Numbered from the stretch's first letter, positions 19,241 through 27,272 are shown. The stretch: DNA of 64,000 nt from OCS116 sp051531935 (GCA_051531935.1 JAOPTR010000016.1:372001-436000); one strand, 5' to 3'. Numbers and translations: made by a program. The notes: generated by a model not told the origin, from the sequence alone.

Positions 19241-19747
19241 ATGAGTATTGGGAAGCAATTAAAGGCATTGGCAATTATTGGCTTGTGCGCATCAACACTG
19301 TTGGCTAGTGCTACAGGCTACAATTCGGGCAATTTATTGTTTGGCGGATTTTCTGAAACTCAACTGGCTCCAAATGTTTTTGAAGTACATTTTCGAGGCA
19401 ACGCGCTCACGAGCAAGCAGAGAACAAAGGATTTCCTAATTCTTCGCAGTGCTGAGCTCTGCTTAGATAGTGGATATAGATATTTCGGCGTTGCTGGCGC
19501 AGAATACAGCACAAGCACTAGCTATGGGGTCACTCCTAGACAATCAAACACAACCGTCAACTTTTTTGGAAACACAGCCACTGCAAACACGACTTATTCA
19601 GGTGGACAGCTATATAGCTTCACAAAGCCAAAAGCAAACCAAACAATACTCTGCAAAAAATCAAAGCCTCGTGGCTTCTCATATGACGCAAGGTTCATAA
19701 AAAAATCAATCCGCGCCAAATACAAACTCGACGAAGTAAAAAGCTAG
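19241..19747 (+). CDS. Secreted protein of the CC0125/CC1285-like type, prophage cargo
   Basis: A 168-residue protein with an N-terminal signal peptide (hydrophobic about residues 8-23, cleavage likely near ASA-TG; no clear lipobox cysteine). The mature part has the pattern FEVHFRGNALTSKQRTKDFLILRSAE followed by GYRYFGV, shortened here, which I know from CC0125/CC1285-type envelope proteins of alphaproteobacteria; function unknown. I chose ATG 19241 because the signal peptide starts there; in-frame ATGs at 19187 and 19229 are alternatives. It is the only plus-strand gene between the OL sites and the cI unit, and so looks like a lysogenic-conversion gene that could change the host surface. Confidence 0.7.
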   Translation: MSIGKQLKALAIIGLCASTLLASATGYNSGNLLFGGFSETQLAPNVFEVHFRGNALTSKQRTKDFLILRSAELCLDSGYRYFGVAGAEYSTSTSYGVTPRQSNTTVNFFGNTATANTTYSGGQLYSFTKPKANQTILCKKSKPRGFSYDARFIKKSIRAKYKLDEVKS

Positions 19748-19760
19748 CCAAATCTAGGCG

Positions 19761-19783
19761 TAAAAAACCCGCGTTGGGCGGGT
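19761..19783 (-). terminator. Terminator closing the cI-ATPase-STAS unit
   Basis: ACCCGC (19767-19772) and GCGGGT (19778-19783) form a 6-bp GC stem; read on the minus strand it runs into TTTTTTA. It lies just beyond the end of the minus-strand membrane-protein gene and between convergent genes. Confidence 0.75.
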
Positions 19784-19813
19784 GCTATTCGTTTGTGCTT
19801 GGCGGGTATATTT

Positions 19814-20287
19814 TTAGAGCCAGAATTTAATAGTCGGCTTCCTAAACACCTTATCATCCTCAAGTAATCCAATAAGATATTGAATTTGTTGGTGAGTTAT
19901 CAAATAAACATCAATGTTATCAAGCTGACTCCCTGTATTAAAAGCGTCATCACTAGTGGCGTGTTCAAAAATAACTGACATATTTAGTTGGTAGTCATTC
20001 ACTTCATCAAACCTGTTATGAAGCAGCTCAAGAGATTTCAATAAACCATAATAAGATGTATTACTCAACTGCACTTGGTCAAATTTTGGATTTGAACTAA
20101 CTGACTCATCTTCAACATAAGTTCTCTTAACAATTTCATTATATTCAGAAAGCTCACTTATGACCTTATCAATTTCGGAGTTGATAATTGCATCTCTTGC
20201 CCTAGCAGTAATAAATCTATTATTCCACATAAATACTGAGAAAGCAGCAAAAAACGAAAAGCTTAGGTATATTAATTTTTCCATCAA
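19814..20287 (-). CDS. One-helix membrane protein of the cI-linked module
   Basis: A 157-residue protein with a single hydrophobic N-terminal helix (about residues 4-21) followed by a soluble, mostly helical, acidic domain. Charge around the helix (Glu3/Lys4 before, Arg24 after) leaves the topology open. No known family recognised. It is the third gene of a co-directional unit downstream of cI, 12 bases after the STAS-like gene, and ends just before a terminator. Its place suggests the membrane sensor or effector of that module. Confidence 0.65.
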   Translation of the reverse strand: MMEKLIYLSFSFFAAFSVFMWNNRFITARARDAIINSEIDKVISELSEYNEIVKRTYVEDESVSSNPKFDQVQLSNTSYYGLLKSLELLHNRFDEVNDYQLNMSVIFEHATSDDAFNTGSQLDNIDVYLITHQQIQYLIGLLEDDKVFRKPTIKFWL

Positions 20288-20299
20288 ACTTATCCTAAA

Positions 20300-20617
20300 T
20301 CAACGCTTTGCAAGCGCCTTCTGAATATCTTTTTTGAATTTTTCAAAAGGGCCTTTTATGACAATATGAGACTCAGCAAAATCTGCAGATACTCCGTAGT
20401 CTTTCAACTGAATAAATGCTTCATCCAGAAAAGAAGAACCAAATCCGCCCAACATTCCCTTTACATCAATTACGATTGTTAGACCGTTTTTAAGGTTTGG
20501 AACTAAAAATTCATCCCTAAATCTTTCAGCGCTAAATGGCCCAAGCTCTTCATGTCGAGGGCCGGGATATGGTGAGTAATCCTTAGCAAAATCTATTAAC
20601 AGTTCTTTGTTAGACAT
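20300..20617 (-). CDS. STAS-like (DUF4325) protein
   Basis: A 105-residue protein of the STAS-like DUF4325 family. The hallmark GFGSSFLDEAF lies near residues 57-67, after a beta strand TIVIDVKG. STAS folds act as phosphorylatable or nucleotide-sensing partners, as in SpoIIAA. I set the start at 20617 because GGAG sits 6 bases upstream of that ATG; an upstream in-frame start would run into the ATPase gene. The immediately upstream gene encodes a GHKL ATPase, which recalls the kinase/antagonist pairs of partner switching. Function here is inference. Confidence 0.78.
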   Translation of the reverse strand: MSNKELLIDFAKDYSPYPGPRHEELGPFSAERFRDEFLVPNLKNGLTIVIDVKGMLGGFGSSFLDEAFIQLKDYGVSADFAESHIVIKGPFEKFKKDIQKALAKR

Positions 20618-20628
20618 ATTATTCTCCA

Positions 20629-21678
20629 CTATTGCAATTGTAAATGCCATTGCACCATTGTGCCTACAAACTCCTCTGGAAGCTCATTTTTGCGCTCATC
20701 AACAACCGCGCCATTCACTATTTCTCTACTATATTCGCCTTTTCCACTCAGGATACGAATTTTACTGTTTTCATAATTCTCAAGGTAACTTACTATATCA
20801 TATAGACCACGTCCCCTGCCTTTAATTTGGGTTCGAGTTCGCCCTATTTCAATAGCGGCAGTTAATAGTTTACCATCAGAAACATTAAAAACACCAAGTT
20901 TTTTCCTATTAAAGTTAAAATACTTCAACACCCTTACCGAACTTTTCTTTTGCTGTAAGGTTCTTGGTTGCATTAATGTCTTAGGTATGCCGTGACCTAA
21001 GTCTAATAACGAAACGCTCAAAACCTTACTCTTTGAATTAAACGAACCAGTCAACCACCACCGGGTGAATTGTTTCTTCTTCTCTAAACTATAAGCATGC
21101 TCCACTACGTTCCATACCCCTTCAGAAATAGGTTTATATAGTTCCATCCTATCTTCTAACCCATGAATAAACTGACTAAGCGATCCATGGAGAAACTCGC
21201 CAATGTCTTTTCCTTCGCCTAAAAGACCTGACTTAATTTTTAATATTATGTCATTTGAAATGTTCTTTTTTTCAGGCACGTCCACATTTCTTCCAAAATG
21301 ACTAAAGAAGCCCATCTCATCAAGCTTGTGAACAACGTCTTCGTTCCATTTCTTTAGTGGAATACCAACTTTAACGTTCGGAAATGACCTAAATCTTCCT
21401 TGCATCAGGGCTGTAAGGACAAGCGCGGCTGCAGTTGATATTTCCTCTATACGTTCTAAACGAAACATTCTTCGGGTCGTGTTCGGATGTTTAGCTTCGT
21501 TAAAAAATTTGAATGTCTCTTCTGGGTTTCTGCTAAATGATAGCAATTTAGGAGGGTAAATATTTTTTTTGATTTTCCTCTTTTTCACATCAACCTTACC
21601 GTTTGCGCTGTACCACTTTCTATAAGACCGTTTTCTTATGGCAGAATAATAACCATCTGTGGGAAAGAATTTTTTCAT
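20629..21678 (-). CDS. GHKL ATPase-domain protein without phosphoacceptor domain
   Basis: A 349-residue cytoplasmic protein. The C-terminal half has a GHKL ATP-binding fold: N box EGVWNVVEHAY at residues 186-196, G1 box DLGHGI at 226-231 and G2 box GRGRGLYDIV at 287-296. There is no HisKA helix pair, receiver or transmembrane segment. The N-terminal 40 residues are very basic. The next gene is a STAS-like protein, so the pair looks like an SpoIIAB/SpoIIAA-type module, although the ATPase is much larger. It begins 76 bases after cI on the same strand, the rexA position in lambda. I infer expression in the lysogen and a role in exclusion or host modulation. Confidence 0.78.
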   Translation of the reverse strand: MKKFFPTDGYYSAIRKRSYRKWYSANGKVDVKKRKIKKNIYPPKLLSFSRNPEETFKFFNEAKHPNTTRRMFRLERIEEISTAAALVLTALMQGRFRSFPNVKVGIPLKKWNEDVVHKLDEMGFFSHFGRNVDVPEKKNISNDIILKIKSGLLGEGKDIGEFLHGSLSQFIHGLEDRMELYKPISEGVWNVVEHAYSLEKKKQFTRWWLTGSFNSKSKVLSVSLLDLGHGIPKTLMQPRTLQQKKSSVRVLKYFNFNRKKLGVFNVSDGKLLTAAIEIGRTRTQIKGRGRGLYDIVSYLENYENSKIRILSGKGEYSREIVNGAVVDERKNELPEEFVGTMVQWHLQLQ

Positions 21679-21754
21679 ATTATCCTATTGATTTGATTGG
21701 CGGGGATGATTTTATTATAACTTGCGAATAACACAGGCCACACGGCCAATGATT

Positions 21755-22429
21755 TTAAAAACCACCAGCAATAGCGTTCACAACTTTTGCTACGACTTTT
21801 ACCTCTGTCCCTTTATTCTCTTGGTCAGGGTATATGGTTGTAAATTTTGAGTCATGGCTTTCTGGCACAAGGGCACGACGACCACTAACCTCTGATAAAC
21901 GCTTGATAGTTGTTTCCACAAGTTGCCCACCGTCCTTTAGCCGTTCCACCACTACTATATCGCCAATCTTCGGCTCCATGCCATTAAATTCAACACACAC
22001 AGCATGATAGCCATCTGGGATGCGCTTATTCATGCTGTCGCCGATAACTTTGAGTAAATAGTGCTTATCTGGGGCGTAGTCACCAACTAGTGGCACGTCA
22101 ATATGAGGCAAGTCGGCAATGTGAATTTGATTTTCATCCACGACTAAAAAAGCCCCTGCCTGAACCGAGCCAAGCACTGGAAGACTAGCAAAGCCTTTGA
22201 TTGGGATTGCGCCGGTTGGCAGTGGAGATGTGTCGGGGTCGCTGATTAGATCAGCAGGACTGCAATCTAGAACTTTAGATATGCGTTCCATCCAATCTTG
22301 AGAAAGTTTTCTCTCGCCCTTTTCTAATCGAAAAATTTGAGGCGCAGACGTTCCCACAAGTTCAGCTAGATGCTTAGCTGTCCATTTTTTCTTTTTTCTA
22401 AACTCTTCAATTCTGTTCATACTTAACAT
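21755..22429 (-). CDS. CI-like prophage repressor (XRE HTH plus S24 peptidase)
   Basis: A 224-residue LexA/CI-type repressor. The N-terminal XRE helix-turn-helix lies about residues 7-60 (TAKHLAELVGTSAPQIFRLE). The C-terminal S24 domain has the likely cleavage site Ala91-Gly92, nucleophile Ser132 in GDSMNKRIPDG and Lys176. It should bind the TACCA-N3-TGGTA sites at 22434-22504 and 19089-19136 and be inactivated by RecA-stimulated self-cleavage after DNA damage. A second in-frame ATG at 22420 is an alternative start; neither has a clear ribosome-binding site, so a leaderless message, as for lambda cI, is possible. Confidence 0.93.
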   Translation of the reverse strand: MLSMNRIEEFRKKKKWTAKHLAELVGTSAPQIFRLEKGERKLSQDWMERISKVLDCSPADLISDPDTSPLPTGAIPIKGFASLPVLGSVQAGAFLVVDENQIHIADLPHIDVPLVGDYAPDKHYLLKVIGDSMNKRIPDGYHAVCVEFNGMEPKIGDIVVVERLKDGGQLVETTIKRLSEVSGRRALVPESHDSKFTTIYPDQENKGTEVKVVAKVVNAIAGGF

Positions 22430-22433
22430 TTTA

Positions 22434-22446
22434 TACCAAACTGGTT
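22434..22446. promoter_or_regulatory. Operator copy OR-a (one arm mismatch)
   Basis: TACCAAACTGGTT differs from the consensus TACCA-N3-TGGTA at the last base. It lies only a few bases upstream of the cI start, where binding could autoregulate cI. Confidence 0.65.
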
Positions 22447-22458
22447 ATAAATTAAATA

Positions 22459-22471
22459 CTCCAAAATGGTA
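22459..22471. promoter_or_regulatory. Operator copy OR-b (left arm degenerate)
   Basis: CTCCAAAATGGTA keeps the right arm and three of five bases of the left arm. It is the middle of three sites centred 25 and 33 bases from its neighbours, in the cI-cro intergenic region. Confidence 0.6.
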
Positions 22472-22480
22472 ATTTAATTA

Positions 22481-22513
22481 TTGACTTAAAATACCATTTT
22501 GGTAAGTTGTCAA
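22481..22513. promoter_or_regulatory. Overlapping divergent cI/cro promoters with operator OR-c
   Basis: Plus strand: TTGACT (22481-22486) and TAAGTT (22503-22508), 16-base spacer, toward cro. Minus strand: TTGACA (22508-22513) and TTTTAA (22486-22491), 16-base spacer, toward cI. The perfect operator TACCATTTTGGTA (22492-22504) lies in both spacers. The -10 boxes are weak and the plus-strand transcript would begin close to the cro start codon. Confidence 0.55.
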
Positions 22514-22514
22514 T

Positions 22515-22733
22515 ATGAAATTACAAACGTGGTTAACACAAGCTGAGATTAGTCGGGCGAATTTTGCAGATAAAATCAGCACAAGCATTGCAACAATTGG
22601 CCGCTACATTAATGGCGAGCGCAAACCAACAGACGGCATTTATTTAAAAATCCACGCCGCCACAAACGGCCAAGTCACCCCTAACGACTTTTACGACCTT
22701 CCAGAAATCCCCGAGAACACCGAGACAGATTAA
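22515..22733 (+). CDS. Cro-like helix-turn-helix regulator
   Basis: A 72-residue XRE/Cro-type DNA-binding protein divergent from cI. The HTH runs about residues 8-45 (AEISRANFADKISTSIATIG, with YINGERKPT following). Cro-type proteins repress cI and commit to lytic growth by binding the shared operators. The ATG is only about seven bases from the predicted -10 element, so the message may be leaderless. Confidence 0.85.
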   Translation: MKLQTWLTQAEISRANFADKISTSIATIGRYINGERKPTDGIYLKIHAATNGQVTPNDFYDLPEIPENTETD

Positions 22734-22951
22734 GACCCGTCCTTTCAGTGGTGTTAGATTATTTCACCAAAGACAATGCGCCGTAGCGCGAAGTTCAAAG
22801 CACTTAGGGTCTTAATCTCAAGACATAAAGGAAGTGCAATGCGGCGTAAATCATCACTCATTCATTTTTGTATTGCGTAACCAAGCCCCGAGCCGATTGT
22901 TTTGCTGTGTCTCGGGCACTTTAACCTACCCAACATCAAGGAGAAAAATTG

Positions 22952-23485
22952 ATGGCACAAAGTGTAAATGAACTACCCCAAGGTGAGGACGGCATTAACG
23001 TCCTGAACAGCAACCCAGAGCGCATAGACCAACAACCGTTTTTACAGCTTGTTGGCCGCATGCAGAATGCCAAGCAGAATTTAAACACGTCTAAGAGCAA
23101 ATATGACGGCATTCGCAAAGAAATGAAAAAAGACGGCGTTAATTTAAAGATGCTTGATTTCGTAACTAAGCTTATGGATTTGGCCGACGAAGACATTGTA
23201 ACGATGTTTCACCAAATTGAAGATTACATGAAGTTTATGGGCATTGATGCCTTACGCCAAATGGATTTATTTGCTGAAACTGACAACAGTTCCGACAAGG
23301 CAATTGAACAGGCGGCGTTTGACAGTGGCTACCGAGCAGCACATTTAGACCTGAACGATACTAACCCATATGAACAAGGCGAAAACCTCCATGAGCATTG
23401 GCTAAATGGGTATTCAGAAGGCGAAAAATCTGTATCGGCTGCTGAGCTGAAATCTTCTGCTAAAAAACCTGAACTGGTTAACTGA
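22952..23485 (+). CDS. GapR/DUF2312-like coiled coil with RMF-like C-terminal domain
   Basis: A 177-residue protein, first in the rightward early operon after cro. Residues about 30-100 (FLQLVGRMQNAKQNLNTSKS onward, then KKDGVNLKMLDFV) recall the GapR/DUF2312 coiled-coil DNA-binding family. Residues about 120-160 (AAFDSGYRAAHLDLND, PYEQGENLHEHWLNGYSEG) match the ribosome modulation factor pattern. The start ATG at 22952 has AAGGAG upstream. Such a protein may act on phage DNA topology and on host ribosomes; both roles are inference from weak similarity. Confidence 0.62.
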   Translation: MAQSVNELPQGEDGINVLNSNPERIDQQPFLQLVGRMQNAKQNLNTSKSKYDGIRKEMKKDGVNLKMLDFVTKLMDLADEDIVTMFHQIEDYMKFMGIDALRQMDLFAETDNSSDKAIEQAAFDSGYRAAHLDLNDTNPYEQGENLHEHWLNGYSEGEKSVSAAELKSSAKKPELVN

Positions 23486-24018
23486 TGAAAATGCTTACTT
23501 TAGATTTAGCAACAAAAACTGGCTTCGCTCTTGGTGATATATCCAAGGGCGAACGTCCAATCTCTGGCGTTCTAAAATTACCGTCAACTGGCGACGACAT
23601 TGGCCGTTTTATGTTGGCATTAGAAAAATGGCTTGAGAAGTTTGTTGCTATGCACAAACCGCGTTTAATTGTATTTGAAGCGCCGTTAATTGTGCAACGT
23701 AGAACCAAATCTGGACGGCCAACAATTGATATTAACTCAGCACGTAAGCTTATTTGTTTAGCGGGAACTGTCGAATTGGTCTGCTCAAGAAATAAGATTA
23801 TTGCAACGGAAAACAACGTCAAAAGCATCAAGAAATATTTTACAGGTAACGGAAGCGCCGACAAAGCCAAGATGATTGCTCAAGCCGAATCCATGGGCTT
23901 TTTACCGCAGGATGATAACGAGGCCGACGCATTGGCGATTTACTTCCACATTATGAATAAACTTTACCCCACCCAAGCCCAGAAATGGGATGCCAAAAGC
24001 ACTGCGAGATTGATATGA
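23485..24018 (+). CDS. RuvC-like Holliday-junction resolvase
   Basis: A 177-residue RNase H-fold nuclease resembling phage RuvC-type resolvases. Acidic residues are seen at Asp7 (LTLDLATKTG), in the VFEAPL strand and in DNEADALAIY near the end, in the RuvC order. It would cut branched DNA formed during phage recombination or before packaging. It starts inside the stop of the previous gene (TGATG) and ends with a four-base overlap with the next. Confidence 0.85.
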   Translation: MKMLTLDLATKTGFALGDISKGERPISGVLKLPSTGDDIGRFMLALEKWLEKFVAMHKPRLIVFEAPLIVQRRTKSGRPTIDINSARKLICLAGTVELVCSRNKIIATENNVKSIKKYFTGNGSADKAKMIAQAESMGFLPQDDNEADALAIYFHIMNKLYPTQAQKWDAKSTARLI

Positions 24019-24572
24019 GCCAAAGAGATAGCGGATTTACAAAAATTAGAAACGATTTTTACGCCACACCTGAATGGGCCGTCGAATGCCTGATGATTGA
24101 AGAGAGTTTTTCTAATCGTGTGGTCGAACCTTCTAGTGGCCAAGGCCATATCGCTGATTATTTAATGTTCAACGGTTTCTTTGTGACTTGTATCGACATA
24201 ACAGATCATTCGACCGTCGATATTTGTTGCGATTTTCTAGAATTTAATATTGATGCAGATAATATTCTGACCAACCCGCCCTATGGAAACGGTGGACGTT
24301 TAGCCGTTAAATTTATTGAGCATTCCTTGAAATCAACACAGGTAAAACAAGGCAAGGTTGCTATGCTTTTACGCGCTGATTTTGATAGTGGCAAAACTCG
24401 CGCTCATTTATTTGCAAATTGCCCTGCATTTAAGAAAAAGCTCATCCTGACTGATCGTATTGCATGGGCAAACATAGAGCAAACTGCCACGCCATCGGTT
24501 AATCATGCTTGGTTTATCTGGGATTGGACGAATACAGAGCCACCCACCATTGCATACGGGGGCAAGCAATGA
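24015..24572 (+). CDS. DNA N6-adenine methyltransferase
   Basis: A 185-residue SAM-dependent methyltransferase. Motif I is seen as VVEPSSGQGHIADY (about residues 36-49) and the catalytic motif as NPPY (about 84-87), typical of N6-adenine enzymes. The ATG at 24015 overlaps the previous stop by four bases; a start at 23985 would add residues read from the resolvase gene. The second methyltransferase in this prophage, it could protect phage DNA or mark it for regulation. No restriction partner is adjacent. Confidence 0.85.
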   Translation: MSQRDSGFTKIRNDFYATPEWAVECLMIEESFSNRVVEPSSGQGHIADYLMFNGFFVTCIDITDHSTVDICCDFLEFNIDADNILTNPPYGNGGRLAVKFIEHSLKSTQVKQGKVAMLLRADFDSGKTRAHLFANCPAFKKKLILTDRIAWANIEQTATPSVNHAWFIWDWTNTEPPTIAYGGKQ

Positions 24573-24718
24573 GCCTGATGTACAAATTATGTTCGGTTTG
24601 CAATACCAAGAACCCGCCTTTCGGGCTGCGTAACAGAACAGACAATACACATATTTGGTATTGCGCGCGCCACTTACCCCAAGATTTTTGCGATTATATG
24701 AATAGGAACAGAAAATGA
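24569..24718 (+). CDS. Small zinc-finger-like protein (49 aa)
   Basis: A 49-residue protein with CSVC near residues 8-11 and CARH near 32-35, a CxxC...CxxH arrangement that could bind one zinc ion. ATGA overlaps on both sides (24569-24572 and 24715-24718) show that it is translated between the methyltransferase and the helicase. Function unknown. Confidence 0.6.
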   Translation: MSLMYKLCSVCNTKNPPFGLRNRTDNTHIWYCARHLPQDFCDYMNRNRK

Positions 24719-26199
24719 ACCAACAAATAGACATGAATGAAGTTCCTGCTCCTGCGATTTTATCCAATGACGTTTACGGCCAAGACGAAGAAACAGAGGT
24801 TTTGCCACCACATGACATAGACACAGAGTGGCAGCTTTTGGGCGCAATTTTGATGAATAATGACGTTTATTACAAAATTGCTGATGATCTAAAGCCTGAA
24901 CATTTCTACGAAGGTTTACACGCCGATATTTACTTTAAAATTGCCGAACTATTAGGCCAGAATACCAGTGTTTCGCCAATTACAATGAAGGTGTATTTTG
25001 AAGATCACCCTATCATTAAGGATATTAACGACCCTCAATATCTGACACGCATCAGCGCCAATACGACAGCATCAGCACGAACCATTAAAGATTTTGCAAA
25101 TACGATTATTGACCTTGCCAAGCGTCGTGAGCTTATTCGGATTGCACAAGAGCTTGAAGACAACGCAAGAGATATGAATTGCACACCTGATTTTGCCGAC
25201 ATTGCAGAGGTTGAGATAAACTCACTCTCACAAACTGGCAGCGAACAAGAGGTGTTTTCAATTTTCGAAGCTGGCATGGAATTAATGCGTCGTGCCGAGG
25301 AAGCTATCAAAGAAGGCAAAAAGGTTGGCATTCCTCATTGCTTACCAAGTTTAAATGCAATTTGCGGCTACATGATGCCTGGTGATTTAATCATTCTCAG
25401 CGGTTCAACATCTGCGGGTAAAACAGCACTCAGCCAACAAATTGCCATTAACGTGGCCGAAACAAAGCCTGTCAAAGTCATTAGCCTAGAAATGACGGCG
25501 CCTGAATTTGTGAATAGATATGCTGCCCAACGATCAGGAATTTCGACTGAAAAAATTGAAACTGGCGATTTAACGACCGCTGAATTTGACCGCGTTTTTA
25601 ATGAAATCCAAGTGTTTAAAGAAATCAACATGGATATTGACGCGAGCGGGATATTAAAAGTTTCCCAAATACGCGCTAGGGCTAAAAAAATGCAGCGTGA
25701 GGGAGGTTTAGCTTTCCTTTTGATAGATCATATAGGTTTCATTCAATTTGAAGACAGGCGCACAAATAAAATTGATGGCATTGCCGAAGTTACGCGCGAT
25801 TTAAAAGCATTGGCAAAAGAACTTCGCATTCCAATTATTGCCATTTCTCACATGAACCGAGACGCAAACAAGCGGGACAATCACCGCCCGATGTTATCTG
25901 ATTTATTCGGCTCATCATCTATCGAAAAAGATGCGGATATCGTGTTGTTTGTACATCGTGAGCAATACTGGCTTGAACGTAATGAGCCAACCGACGATGG
26001 CAGCACAGAGTATGCAGATTGGGAGGCCAAGCTTTCTGAATGCAAAGGCAAGGCAGAGTTAATTCTTGCCAAGAGGCGGCGCGGAAAAGGCGCAGGGCTT
26101 CGGTTAGTAGAATTTGATGAAGCTAAGACGATGTTTAACGAACTGCCTATCCATAACCCACCAAAACAGACCTATTATTCTAGCGAGGCAATGATATGA
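24715..26199 (+). CDS. Replicative DNA helicase, DnaB-like
   Basis: A 494-residue RecA-fold hexameric helicase that opens the phage replication fork. The N-terminal DnaB domain (about 35-140) carries DTEWQLLGAILMNNDVYY; the ATPase domain has Walker A SGSTSAGKT with Lys236 and Walker B FLLIDHIG, then the SHMNRDANKR arginine region and SIEKDADIVLFVHRE. The length is close to bacterial DnaB. It is coupled to the next gene, a likely initiator/loader. Confidence 0.94.
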   Translation: MNQQIDMNEVPAPAILSNDVYGQDEETEVLPPHDIDTEWQLLGAILMNNDVYYKIADDLKPEHFYEGLHADIYFKIAELLGQNTSVSPITMKVYFEDHPIIKDINDPQYLTRISANTTASARTIKDFANTIIDLAKRRELIRIAQELEDNARDMNCTPDFADIAEVEINSLSQTGSEQEVFSIFEAGMELMRRAEEAIKEGKKVGIPHCLPSLNAICGYMMPGDLIILSGSTSAGKTALSQQIAINVAETKPVKVISLEMTAPEFVNRYAAQRSGISTEKIETGDLTTAEFDRVFNEIQVFKEINMDIDASGILKVSQIRARAKKMQREGGLAFLLIDHIGFIQFEDRRTNKIDGIAEVTRDLKALAKELRIPIIAISHMNRDANKRDNHRPMLSDLFGSSSIEKDADIVLFVHREQYWLERNEPTDDGSTEYADWEAKLSECKGKAELILAKRRRGKGAGLRLVEFDEAKTMFNELPIHNPPKQTYYSSEAMI

Positions 26200-27107
26200 G
26201 CGTACAATTTTTAGCATGGGCATTCAAAGTTGAGGGATTATCGCCTGCTCAAAAGGTTCTATTGTTGGCCTTGGCTGATAATGCTGACGATGATGGGAAG
26301 TGCTGGCCCTCAAAAGCTACATTGATGATCAAAACTGGTTTGAAAAGCAAAAAGACCATTAGCGCAAACATGACATTCCTGACTGATAATGGTTTAGTTA
26401 GCATTGAATCACGCCAACGTAAAAATGGTTCAAATGCTTCAAATATCTACATTTTGAACTATGGGGTAAAAATTACCCTAGGGGCTGAGAAACCCCATGA
26501 TGGGGGTTTTAACACCCCTACCCCCTCCCCCTTAAAAACACCACCATACGAACCACCATCTGAACCGTCACTAGAACCATCAATTAAAAAAACTAACAAA
26601 AAGGAAAATCAATTATCCATTGCTAAGCCAAAACAAGAGCTAGCTCAGAATCCAGACTTTGAAAGTTTTAACCTAGCCTTAGACCAATATTCCGAGCTCG
26701 CCAAAAAATATGGTTTGAGAATTCCGCGTGTGGTATCGGCCAAAAATGAGGTTAAAGCTAGGAAAACTATCAAGGCGCTTGAGAACATGGGCAGCAATTG
26801 GGTTGAATATCTTCGAATTATTGCTCGTTCCCCTCACCTTCTCGGCAAGAATGATCGGAATTGGAAAGCCTCATTCGATTGGATTATCAACCCAACCAAT
26901 TTTGAGAAAATCGTCAACGGCAACTACGAACAAGACCGCCCAAACGAAAAACCAACAGAGGCCGAAAAATGGGGCCGCAGATTGTCAGGACTGCGCGAAA
27001 AAGACCTTTGGGTGGATAGTTGGGGCAGTAAGCCAGGCGAAAGCGGTTGCCAAGTGCCGCCACAGATTTTGCAGCAATACGGATTTTCACAGGAGATGCT
27101 GACATGA
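26196..27107 (+). CDS. Phage replication initiator-like protein (winged HTH, O-like)
   Basis: A 303-residue protein with an N-terminal helix-turn-helix domain (about 1-90; MSVQFLAWAFKVEGLSPAQK, DDGKCWPSKATLM) as found in phage replication proteins of the O/DnaD-like group. A proline-rich linker (about 105-130) connects to a C-terminal helical part that may contact the helicase. It is coupled to the helicase by a four-base overlap. The origin is not identified but is often within or near such genes. Confidence 0.75.
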   Translation: MSVQFLAWAFKVEGLSPAQKVLLLALADNADDDGKCWPSKATLMIKTGLKSKKTISANMTFLTDNGLVSIESRQRKNGSNASNIYILNYGVKITLGAEKPHDGGFNTPTPSPLKTPPYEPPSEPSLEPSIKKTNKKENQLSIAKPKQELAQNPDFESFNLALDQYSELAKKYGLRIPRVVSAKNEVKARKTIKALENMGSNWVEYLRIIARSPHLLGKNDRNWKASFDWIINPTNFEKIVNGNYEQDRPNEKPTEAEKWGRRLSGLREKDLWVDSWGSKPGESGCQVPPQILQQYGFSQEMLT

Positions 27108-27265
27108 GCCACAACGCAGATATTAAATTACTCGAGGAAGAAAAAACGCTATTGGGCGAACGCATCACGGCAATCAACAAAGAAATACTCAAGATTAGCC
27201 GAGATAAATTGGCTGAAATTCGAAAACCTAGACTGCCTATTGCAGCAAACCAAAACCACCAGTGA
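27104..27265 (+). CDS. Small coiled-coil protein (53 aa)
   Basis: A 53-residue protein, almost entirely one charged helix (ADIKLLEEEKTLLGERITAI), starting with an ATGA overlap with the initiator gene. Function unknown; it may be a helicase-loading or structural partner. Confidence 0.5.
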   Translation: MSHNADIKLLEEEKTLLGERITAINKEILKISRDKLAEIRKPRLPIAANQNHQ

Positions 27266-27272
27266 GGCAATT

